This document shows positions 57,401 through 64,000 of a DNA stretch of 64,000 nt, in pieces. Made by a program: the position numbers and the translations under genes. Under the pieces are notes generated by a model, which worked only from the letters and a program-made list of their open reading frames with translations, had not been told where the DNA came from and did no database searches. Source of the DNA: Parelaphostrongylus tenuis (taxonomy: Eukaryota > Nematoda > Chromadorea > Rhabditida > Metastrongylidae); contig JAHQIW010000395.1 of the NCBI GenBank assembly GCA_019055375.1, positions 1-64,000 on the forward strand. Reading direction: 5' to 3'. How positions within the stretch are numbered: position 1 is the stretch's first letter; the number at the start of each line of letters is the position of its first letter.

Positions 57401-60400
57401 ACAACTCACTCTAACTGAAAGCGTGGTCAAAAGTGTTGCACATCACTCTACATCACTAGGCATATCTATGACATCATACCACCACTAAATGCGCCCAAAT
57501 GAAAACAATTCCAATTGATCATTCAATACCTATTATCTGTCAGAGTGACTGGGTTCAATATCGATACCGACTGCGTGTGCCAAACCGTCGACGGTTAATT
57601 GCTGACTGATAGATGCGCTGCAGCGTAGGAAGAGTGATGGCAAAACCAGGCTTAGCGGTGCACGCGCTCTCCGATAAAAAAAGATGAGGGTTCGAGTCCC
57701 ATTTGACGCAAAAGCTTTGCACATCACTCTGCAGCACTGGGTCTATCACAAGTCTGTCAAAAAACCCTGCACAAACTGTAACCGAGAAAGCTTTTTGGAA
57801 TAGGGGCTCAAATGGCCAAAATTTGTGTCGCTTTTTTGTTAGAAAGTACATCAGCATATATAAACATGAATTGATTGATAAACCTGTTGAAATTGATTTA
57901 TTTTGCATAACTACAATACAGCAGAGATCACAATTAAGGCACAGGAGAGCAATAGTCTTTCGTTGCTTTCAACAATGACTTTGAAGAAGCATATTCGGCC
58001 CAAGTACGTCTCCAAGATGACAAGCGACGCTTCGCTGCCGTTTGTTAAGATTATGGTAAAATCCCATACACGTAAGTGCGCGCTGAAAGTAAAACTCAAT
58101 TTTCTTTTCGCTGCTGCAACGCACTAAGAAAACCTTCTGAACTAATAAGCACAGTACTAAAATTAGCGAAGTATAAGCTTTCGATTAATGCTAAAGGTCT
58201 AACTCAAAAGTTCTTGCAAGCAAACAAATGCACCGAATATGGATCATAACCTTATTTCTACTGTTACAGAGCATTGAAAAGGCCGTTTCAAAAACGATGT
58301 AGGGTATTAGAATTGTCGAGATTTCGGCTGTCGGAATGATTGTTAAATTCAAGAAGTATAGAAAACGAGTTGCAATCAAAGTGTTGAAAAAGATTAGCGA
58401 TATCGGTAAAGTATCGCTTTTTCTCAAAGGTGAGGGATAAACTCGTACATGTTTAGAGGCACCACTGTGTGACGACGTTTCCACTAATTTTTGTCATCGT
58501 CATGCAAGTTGTATCGTTGAAGACGTACGCTTAAAATGTGTCTGTAAGTTGGGAACGAACGACACATCTAATGGACTTGGTAGAATTTGTGAAGGTACAC
58601 CAGTTAACGAGTAAGTTGTTCAGTTTCAAACGACTATGATCTTGCACACACAGTTTTCTATTGAGACACCTCTATGTTGGTTCAACTCAGATTGCTCTCA
58701 AAGTTCTCCAAACTATTGCTGTGTTTTTTCGTGCAATAAAAAAAATTAAAATATTGAGTGCTATGAAAGTTTGACATCGGGCGGGAGTTGAACTCGCATA
58801 ATCTCACCGGGAGCTCCTGCTACCACTACATCATCGATTCCTTCGCCCTGCTACCACTCTTTAATCTGTATATTCTGTCGTCGCTGTCAGCAATCAGCTT
58901 TTGACGGGTCTGACCGGGTAAGCACACAAGTACGTCATGCCAGCGCTAAAAAAACAGTTAGAAAAAAGATTTCTTCTGGATAAAAGAATTGATCATTGTT
59001 TTATCACACTCTTCTATGTCACATATATCATGTGCCGATATCAAAGTTTGAACTCCTCGTTGCTTAGCATCCATTACTCGCAAAAGTCCTCAAACTGTTT
59101 TTATCAGTCAGTTCGACTGATGATTGATGACTTCTGGTTCTTGCCAAAATTGTCTTTCAATGCTTATCAAGTCAGTTCTCTCTGGAAGCCTACGAGAGCC
59201 GCTCTGAGACGTTCTCATGCGAGCAGCTTATCTCAGAGACGCAAAGATGTACTAATTTCTCGATTCCTCAGGAATAAGAGGTTTAGTGGGCGCGGATCGA
59301 GGTCTAACGAAAGCCTGTGCAGATTTGGCACTCGACATGACGAATGGGATCACCAGCAGTGCACTATACACTAAAAAAGGGAGTAAATAATGAGACCGTC
59401 AAGATTCGAAACACGTGTATCGGGCTCTATAAGTCAACTCATTTAGTAGACGACATGACAAGTTGGCTCAAATAATAATTACGAGAGAGTAATAATTTGA
59501 CGTTGATCAAGTTATCGGGTGGTGTCTCGTGCATTCGACTTTATTTGGATTGTGGAAGTAATTGAACACATATTTGATATGAGCAGTAACTTTTGTGAGC
59601 TAATCAAATTGTCAGACCAGTGTTTTATTAACAGGTGTGGTGCTAACTGGCCAAACAAGTTCTCACAGATGGTAGCTAATTGCCTGTGACAGTGATGAAG
59701 TGATTGCTTGCCGCGCAGGGTCCAACCAAAGAGTTTATGATTATTGCAGTGCATATCTAACGGCTGCGCCACACGTACCATATCTCTAGTAGTGAGAAAT
59801 TCTGCTTAGAATCTCAATTGAAGCTATCAAATTGTCTTTTATTATGCAGTTGCACTCAAAAAAATTCATAACTGATGAGTTTCTGATATAATCACCTTCT
59901 ATCATTTAAAAAGTATTAATAGTAATTTGTTTCAGTTGCATTATGATATTCGGAGCATGCCTAATATTCTGGATAATTATCCTGTTAGGCTTGTTGCTGC
60001 TTATTCCGCTGATTTTTCTCCTGTTGCGCTTTTGTCCACGTCATGACAACACGATTCATCCAAAAAAAGAAGCATTTGGCAGTGTGAGTGGCTACAAACC
60101 AGTTACGGTAGTTGGATATCTAAAATTTACGGGAAATCTTCAAAGCTATACTCTTTACTGATACATTTTATAAGGTTAGCTATGACTGAAACTGCGAAAG
60201 CGCTTTACAGTTGCATTATACTTAGGCAAATTCTCCTGCTATTCATGCACGAATAATGAAGAGTAGTGAAAATGTTAGTGAAGCGACGCGCAAGATTAAT
60301 GGGGGTTTCTGTGGACGGCCAAAGAGCGGCTGATCGTCCGGACTGTTCTCTCCAGCATTCATTTTCGCGATCCACTCCTTAGCCGTCCTTTCTGTACCAG

Positions 60401-63100
60401 TGTCATCGCCTCAAGCTCCATCAATCTCGTGTGTTGCTTCATTAGCAGTTTTCCCCATGCGCCATTCGTGCATCAGTAACAAGTGAATTTGTTTCAAAAC
60501 AGGTCCATTTGAAGCAAGTATAGAGAAGTTGCATGGTAAAATATTTGTAAGAATATGCGCAACTGGACGATATCAAAATCATGTATCTAGACTTGGTGTT
60601 TTTTTCCACTAGCTTCACCATGTCAGTTATTTTTTATTTGTGATGTGCTGAGATAAGTGTAATACATGAAAAAGTAATTATTAAGCGAGGAATGTTGCTC
60701 ATTTTGTGTACACATAAACATAAATATAGTATAATCGTTAAGAAATTTAGGAGAAATATACACACATGAAAAGTAGAAGATTTGAGCTTCTAACTTTAGT
60801 AGTTTGTTCCAATAAAAATTCTTTTTATTTAACCGCTTCTAACAGTGTAATGATGTTACAAATATATACCTATTGATGTAGAGTGATGTGCAAAACTTTC
60901 GCGTCAGGCGGGGACTAGAACCCGCACCTCACTCTTTCCCGGAATGCGTGCTCTATTCGTTACACTACTGACGCCCATTTTGCACATCGCTCTTTCTACG
61001 TAGTGTAACGGATAGAGCACGCATTCCCGGAAAGAGTGAGGTGCGGGTTCTAGTCCCGCCTGACGCGAAAGTTTTGCATATCACTCTACATCAATATGCA
61101 TATATTTGTTCCAATACTTTCCGATGAATCAGGTGAAGCATGAAGTTTGCTCTTTACTCAGAATTCCATAAACACTCCGTAGCCAAAATCATGCAAGTTC
61201 AATACTATGCTTATTTCATGAAAAGGCCTATTTAGTGTGCAAAGCAGCGAAAATAAAATGAGTTTTATACTCACCACTCATTACCACTCGCAATTTCGTT
61301 ATTTATTTCAAAACTTTTTTCGATTCGCGGAAAATCTCTAAAGCTTATTTTGAATGGTAAAAGAAACTTTGCTGTACCGTCCTCGGGTTTGGGCATCATT
61401 CATCAGTCTATATTGCCAAACAACCCCCGCTATACCTCAGTCTGTGCCAGGGAGTGCGAAAACGAAGTTTTCTTGTCGCTCTTCCGGCGCTCCATGAAGA
61501 CTTCCAAGGGCCAGGCTCTTATAATCATCTAAATTTATGCTGCCAGATAACTATTAAAGTCTGTTGAAGATCATCCACAATTTCTAGTTGCCTTCGTAGT
61601 GTTGCTCCGCATGCTGCGAAACTCCTACTACACAGCCGTTCACACACTATAGCCCGAGCAAAAACCCAGTGCGCCAAAAACTGGAACTCCATGTTATTTT
61701 TGGTGCTGCAGCACAGTAAGGATGCCTTTTTAAGATTCACAGTATTAGAATAATGGACATTCAAGCTATCAAATGATAATTAAAAGTCTAGGGGAAAAGT
61801 TCTGTGCAACGAAATGCGCACCAAAACGCGCTGGGTATCAAACTCAATTTTATTTCCGCTGCTATAGCGCAATAAAAAAGCCACTTCAAAAACGAAGTAC
61901 AACTTTGAAGTTTCCGAAATTCAACCTATCGAACAATTGCTGGTAGTTGAAAAAGGACAAATATGTGTTATCTCCAAAGAGAGGAAAGTAAATGAAGATA
62001 ACGGATTTACACCGATTATTTAAAAATGGAAAGAAAAGCTTGGAAAATTAATCTTTATTTGAAGCTTCACGAGGTTGGTATCTTTTTCCCCAATCAATTG
62101 ATCTTCTTTCCGGTCTATGGGTTTTCGCGGTTGCTTGTGGCTGACGTTTCAGCGAATACGCCTTCTTCAGAGCCTTACCATCTAGTTTAGGGACGAGGTT
62201 TTAAGAAAGTTGGTCTTTCGAGTTGTTACACCGATTATAATCGAGTTGGGGGCGCTGTGGCCGAGTGGTTGCGATAATCGTCACGGCGTATGTGGAGCCG
62301 AGCTCTGCCCCCCAACTCTCTTCAGCAGTCAACAAAGACGTCTTATGGAATGCCACAGTCAGGCTATCCTTGCGATTGTTAGGCTCGCTCAAGCAGTATT
62401 TTACGACATTTAGAAGAAGACGATTAAACAAATTGAATGCTAGAAGTGGTGGGATCTGCACAGAGAAAAGAAAAAAACTGAGAAGACGGTTAAATAAAGT
62501 GTAAAAGTGTCATATTTGTGCTCAATTAGATAGTTTCTCTGCACTGAATCTAACTCTGAGAATGTGTAAGCAGTAATATGGAAAATGTGTGTTCTAGATT
62601 AAGAAGAAGAATACCGATGGCACAACAGAAGAGAATAGACATATTGCAGCACTTATGTCAAGTATACTGGCGAAGACAGCTGGAGGTAATAGGAATAATG
62701 TTTCCGTAAATCTTTCATTTCAGATTCAGAGAGCTTGGTCTGATAAATAAGAACAACTACAGGTCAGAGAGATTTGGCAATGAAGATGGCCATGACAGAA
62801 TTGGAGTTAAAGAAAGCAAAGAAGAATGAAAAAAGTAGAAAACTTGTGAAAACAACAGGAAACTATATCACAAATGCAGTAAATCATGAGGTTATCATTA
62901 CTCATATTTACACTTTCTACTTTTTTGTATCGATCCACATTTCGTAACTTTTGCAGTTGATATCGGAAGCAGTGAACGGTAAATCCTCTGCTCAAGCGAT
63001 TGCTCCTTTCTCAAATAGTAACAGTACAGCAGTTATGAAAGCTGAGATCATACCAGGCACCGTTCATCTATCATCTGGCGAGACTCCAATTTTTGACAAG
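51313..63100 (+). CDS. LDL-receptor class A / EGF-like single-pass membrane protein (ten visible exons)
   Basis: Joined from exons 51,313-51,435, 51,620-51,742, 51,846-51,959, 53,009-54,263, 54,652-54,752, 54,839-54,992, 58,457-58,610, 59,936-60,083, 62,598-62,705 and 62,957-63,100. From the second exon onward, GT-AG boundaries and intron phases agree at every joint (1,1,1,1,0,1,2,0,0). Order in the protein: class A modules, Pro/Ser/Thr-rich stalk of about 400 residues, EGF-like modules, one transmembrane helix, Lys- and Ser-rich cytoplasmic tail. This suggests a cell-surface receptor or adhesion protein; the ligand is unknown. Nematodes have several such LDLRA/EGF proteins, and I cannot assign an ortholog by eye. 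Upstream exons with the signal peptide, and possibly a 3' end, are not identified. Exon 4 has a one-base frame change. Introns 3, 6 and 8 are packed with repeats. Confidence 0.8.
51620..51742 (+). CDS. Exon: cysteine-rich module following the first class A repeat
   Basis: Begins after ctctttacag. It reads CFFGQIKCGAYCVDMSHAVN and CLFSSKCDNTNGQPPWCAIS, closing the preceding module with its sixth cysteine and forming a second Cys-rich unit that lacks the acidic SDE end. It ends in phase 1 before GTCAGT. Confidence 0.75.
51846..51959 (+). CDS. Exon: LDL-receptor class A module
   Basis: Begins after acctttatag. It reads KEKICGDPSAFPCKGYGECV and LWPWLLDGKRHCIDGSDE. The first, second, third and fifth cysteines and DGSDE are clear; the fourth is again replaced by a Leu before DG. 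Phase 1 donor at GAAG/GTGAAT. Confidence 0.8.
53009..54263 (+). CDS. Exon: Pro/Ser/Thr-rich stalk ending in an EGF-like start; one-base frame change
   Basis: Starts after tttctaatttag with DQLYVKTLETSFRC and an N-glycosylation site (NRT), then many prolines (MPPPLNYTD, PPPSFQVPPPV). The second half is rich in Ser, Thr, Lys and acidic residues, and the end reads CLMEM...YPYLECQCPVGEMFMDGHCE, an EGF-like terminus. The frame used at the 5' end closes at 53,707; the other half reads from 53,654 in the next frame. A six-A run at about 53,692-53,697 in the overlap is the likely place of a one-base insertion: a sequencing error, an inactivating change or slippage. The mucin-like composition suggests an extended extracellular stalk. 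A repeat D copy lies directly upstream in the intron. Confidence 0.8.
54652..54752 (+). CDS. Exon: extracellular linker with one cysteine
   Basis: Between aatcatcacag and AAAAG/GTACAG. It reads NRENDLAFYKLDIRSVCGKN and RFTTEEKKWIAIQK. Phases match on both sides, which is the main support; no domain is recognised. Confidence 0.65.
54839..54992 (+). CDS. Exon: extracellular segment with three cysteines
   Basis: Starts after aaattctttcag. It reads IGETITVPSCVRMSSNGEAV, VNSLCYPRCNLANIRRSLVE and KPDSKRLLSVE. An upstream acceptor (attgattttcag, 54,813) would need a different phase. Ends phase 1 at GAAG/GTAAGG and is followed by a 3.5 kb intron. Confidence 0.7.
55120..55440. repeat. Hammerhead-bearing repeat, family B, inverted pair in intron 6
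   Basis: A truncated minus piece (55,126-55,190, with gtctttcatgaggtctatta) faces a plus unit (55,285-55,440) with ggtgtatcccct, aaccgaaaggcatc, a hammerhead and an aagcgctataacagagctca tail. The hammerhead at 55,331-55,371 has stem I TGCTA/TAGCA and core CTGATGA intact, but A14 is G, so it is probably inactive. Confidence 0.75.
55504..55545 (-). ncRNA. Hammerhead ribozyme motif, family A, one core base missing
   Basis: Mirror copy of the 55,850 motif. On minus the stems, GAAACACGTGTC and the GTCT/GGAC stem II are kept, but the core reads CGATGA, missing U4. This should abolish cleavage. Confidence 0.6.
55850..55892 (+). ncRNA. Hammerhead ribozyme, apparently complete, sense strand of intron 6
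   Basis: Stem I GCCCGG (55,850-55,855) with TCGGGC (55,887-55,892): five Watson-Crick pairs and one G-U. Core CTGATGA 55,856-55,862. Stem II GTCT/GGAC (55,863-55,866 with 55,871-55,874, one wobble) capped by a GTAA tetraloop. GAA 55,875-55,877. Stem III ACAC/GTGT (55,878-55,885), palindromic without a loop. C17 at 55,886 with the predicted cut 3' of it. All conserved residues are present. It lies on the coding strand of the LDLR/EGF gene's longest intron. Confidence 0.85.
56040..57300. other. Intron 6 sequence without recognised features
   Basis: AT-rich intronic DNA with weak resemblance to diverged repeat pieces around 56,700-57,240. No exon candidates were identified. Confidence 0.4.
57308..57750. 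repeat. tRNA-like elements (T family), two in tandem, intron 6
   Basis: First element 57,310-57,490: hairpin accgcctttagcggtggt, outer block atacccagtgatgtag, a degenerate minus tRNA-like body (ggggctcaaacccacaac), then the inverted outer block ending catcataccaccact. Second element 57,530-57,750 ends with a plus-strand tRNA-like half (gagggttcgagtcccatttg, acgc) and catcactctgcagcactggg. Confidence 0.65.
58457..58610 (+). CDS. Exon: EGF-like domain
   Basis: After gtacatgtttag. It reads EAPLCDDVSTNFCHRHASCI, VEDVRLKCVCKLGTNDTSNG and LGRICEGTPVN, with six cysteines in EGF spacing (C-x7-C-x5-C-x8-C-x-C...C). The donor is GA/GTAAGT in phase 2. It lies just before the membrane-spanning exon, so this EGF module is membrane-proximal. 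Confidence 0.85.
58765..58935. repeat. tRNA-like element fragment (T family), intron 7
   Basis: Contains gggcgggagttgaactcgca and a diverged clover-like body up to about 58,855, followed by tctgaccgggtaagcac. Probably a decayed copy; no hairpin end is visible. Confidence 0.4.
59385..59490 (+). repeat. Family A hammerhead repeat fragment, intron 7
   Basis: Carries gaaacacgtgtatcgggctc (3' half of the hammerhead) followed by gacatgacaagttggctcaa, collinear with 55,875-55,935. The core half (ataatgagac) is decayed. Confidence 0.6.
59690..59785 (-). repeat. tRNA-derived SINE head, intron 7
   Basis: On minus reads gtacgtgtggcgcagccgtt then agatatgcactgc, matching the SINE A-box head; the rest is diverged. 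Confidence 0.5.
59936..60083 (+). CDS. Exon: transmembrane helix and start of cytoplasmic tail
   Basis: After tttgtttcag; the split codon with the EGF exon gives D, then CIMIFGACLIFWIIILLGLL and LLIPLIFLLL, a single hydrophobic helix of about 28 residues, followed by a basic stop-transfer RFCPRHDN and HPKKEAFGS. Donor GTGAGT at 60,084, phase 0. This fixes the topology: N-terminal domains outside, tail inside. Confidence 0.85.
60190..60620. repeat. Mariner-type deletion derivative fragment, intron 8
   Basis: Plus-strand blocks agtgaagcgacgcgcaagat, gtccggactgttct and tcatcgcctcaagctccatc match the internal parts of the mariner derivatives at 18.36 and 27.0 kb. The right part (cgatatcaaaatcatgtatc) resembles their right end. 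Termini are eroded. Confidence 0.55.
60830..61110. repeat. tRNA-like palindromic element (T family), intron 8
   Basis: Two inverted tRNA-like bodies: minus 60,901-60,974 and plus about 60,994-61,066. Both contain gtgtaacg-atagagcacgc and ggtgcgggttctagtc; the acceptor halves CGCGTCAG/CTGACGCG are kept. The outer arms are gtagagtgatgtgcaaaact and its complement. The left margin carries the family's accgcttctaacagtg hairpin relic. This subtype has GGTTCTAG in place of the GGTTCGAA box of the 50.7 kb copy. Confidence 0.7.
61735..61995 (+). repeat. Diverged repeat D piece, intron 8
   Basis: Blocks attcaagctatcaaatgata, aaagttctgtgcaacgaaat and a ttatttccgctgctatagcg stretch resemble repeat D and related pieces at 58.0-58.4 and 45.3 kb. 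Confidence 0.4.
62139..62174 (-). ncRNA. Hammerhead ribozyme motif, PLE-like family, intron 8 antisense
   Basis: On minus: stem I GGCT/AGCC, core CTGAAGA, stem II A-G-C-G paired with C-G-C-T with one bulged G and a TATT loop, GAA, minimal ACGT stem III, C17. The plan is identical to the PLE arms at 38-39 kb but the stem II sequence differs, so it comes from another PLE subfamily. It is antisense to the LDLR/EGF gene. Confidence 0.65.
62240..62500 (+). repeat. Dispersed repeat shared with 20.39-20.60 kb, with a tRNA-like head
   Basis: Starts with gcgctgtggccgagtggttg, which looks like a Leu/Ser-type tRNA 5' half with an A box, then the part collinear with 20,390-20,605. Possibly a second SINE family. 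Short open frames here are not genes. Confidence 0.5.
62598..62705 (+). CDS. Exon: cytoplasmic tail, with alternative donor
   Basis: After gtgtgttctag. It reads IKKKNTDGTTEENRHIAALM and SSILAKTAGG. To stay in phase with the next exon the donor must be at 62,706 (TCC/GTAAAT). A stronger-looking donor at 62,686 (GGAG/GTAATA) would instead join to an acceptor at 62,723 and end after DSESLV. Both are plausible, so the tail may have two forms. Confidence 0.6.
62957..63100 (+). CDS. Exon: cytoplasmic tail, last visible coding exon
   Basis: Between cttttgcag and GACAAG/GTATAA, open in phase 0 for 48 codons: LISEAVNGKSSAQAIAPFSN, then SNSTAVMKAEIIPGTV and HLSSGETPIFDK. No stop, so a further exon is expected downstream; a weak candidate begins at about 63,951 after tatcttatag. 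Confidence 0.6.
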
Positions 63101-63591
63101 GTATAAAGTTTTCTCCTCTAAATCATCTTACCTGTAAAAATTTTCTAATAGTCGCACTCACTACCTCCCTCTCAACTATTTATACCAGTTTTTTTGAATT
63201 TTAGAACTAAAAGCAAGTCTCTAGCACGTAAAGACTCTACAGACACTCTTCCTCCTTGCCATTGTAGTAAACAAACGTTTCTAGCAATTTAGCAGGCTTG
63301 TCATAACTTTTTGACAGCGACGTTGATATCTTGCGCTGCAAGCGACGAGCGTAGGGTCTACAATGACGTTGTGGTGGTTTCTAATGAAGTGTGGATTTTC
63401 ATGGTCACTAAAGCGGGTTTCATCGCCAGTGAATGGTAGAATATGATAGGAAAGACTTTGATAAAGCTTTTTGTACCAAGGACAATGACGATACTCTCTC
63501 CCAAAACCCTGAATTCTAGGGAAAAACCAAATATCCATGAAAAGATATTATTTCGAGCTGTTACTTAATAGTTTTATGATAAAATGAAATT

Positions 63592-63835
63592 GTTTTTATT
63601 TAACCGCTTTTTTGCGGTGATACGATGTTATAAATAGATACCCAGTGTTATAGAGTAAAGTGCAAAACTTTGGAGCTAGGCGGGACTGGAACTCGCACCT
63701 CACTCTTTCCGGGAATGCGTGCTCTATCCGTTACACTAGTGCGGAGAGTTAGGTGCGCCTTCTAGACCCGCTTGGCGCTAAGGTTTTGCACATTACTCTA
63801 TAACACTGGGTATATTTTTGTGATATTTACACACA
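63592..63835. repeat. tRNA-like palindromic element (T family)
   Basis: Starts with the hairpin accgcttttttgcggtgata, outer block atacccagtgttatagagta, a minus tRNA-like body (gcgggactggaactcgcacc, cgtgctctatccgttacac), then a shortened plus partner (gttaggtgcgccttctagac) and the inverted outer block ending ataacactgggtatat. The partner body is reduced, so this palindrome is asymmetric. Confidence 0.65.
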
Positions 63836-64000
63836 TATTCATTCATATTTAAAGCATATTTATCTTTCATTTATTACGGCAAGAGCGGTTCTTCTTCATA
63901 CACTGCCGCAGATAATTTGAATAGTCAAATAATCATTTATCTTATAGTTTGTGCTCCTCAAAATCGCATATCTAAACGTAAACGTTTCACTTTTCATATA

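Noticed and set aside
1..64000. CRISPR arrays, operons, bacterial promoters or replication origins
   Set aside because: No regularly spaced direct repeats and the content is clearly animal nuclear DNA.

Overview
This looks like AT-rich, intron-containing nematode DNA, most likely a clade V (strongylid or hookworm-like) worm. The evidence is a major sperm protein (MSP) gene relic, GT-AG introns with short pyrimidine-rich acceptors, mariner-type transposons, an RTE-type retrotransposon and many Penelope-like elements. There is no bacterial-style gene organisation. The species call is inference.

Layout. Positions 1-7.0 kb hold two head-to-head Penelope-like elements (PLEs), A on minus and B on plus, flanking a broken MSP gene. 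Positions 7-13.5 kb are repeats: SINE pieces, an unidentified 1.3 kb repeat and hammerhead-bearing repeats. Positions 13.5-15.4 kb hold a 5'-truncated RTE element. Positions 17.4-18.8 kb contain a tRNA-like palindromic element with a SINE nested in it, then a mariner deletion derivative. Positions 20-37.8 kb are mostly non-coding, with PLE, SINE and mariner relics. Positions 37.86-39.31 kb are a PLE palindrome. Positions 40-51 kb are more dispersed repeats and mariner relics.

The only host gene that looks functional runs from about 51.3 kb to beyond 63.1 kb on the plus strand. Ten exons with compatible splice phases can be joined. They encode LDL-receptor class A modules, a long Pro/Ser/Thr-rich stalk, EGF-like modules, one transmembrane helix and a cytoplasmic tail. 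The 5' end is not identified, the 3' end may lie outside the window, and one single-base frame change interrupts exon 4.

The most unusual feature is the number of self-cleaving hammerhead ribozyme (HHR) motifs, in at least four unrelated-looking repeat families. Two are complete by eye (50,545-50,592 and 55,850-55,892). Three more sit in PLE or PLE-like ends (37,977-38,013, 39,155-39,191 and 62,139-62,174). A dispersed family at 10.6, 11.1, 31.7, 44.5, 44.9 and 55.3 kb keeps stem I pairing in most copies although the copies have diverged. Almost all these repeats, and the tRNA-like elements, are arranged as inverted pairs. One complete HHR lies in sense orientation inside a large intron of the LDLR/EGF gene. 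HHRs are known from PLEs and from small non-autonomous 'retrozymes'. Several such families together in one 64 kb nematode window is the observation most worth following.
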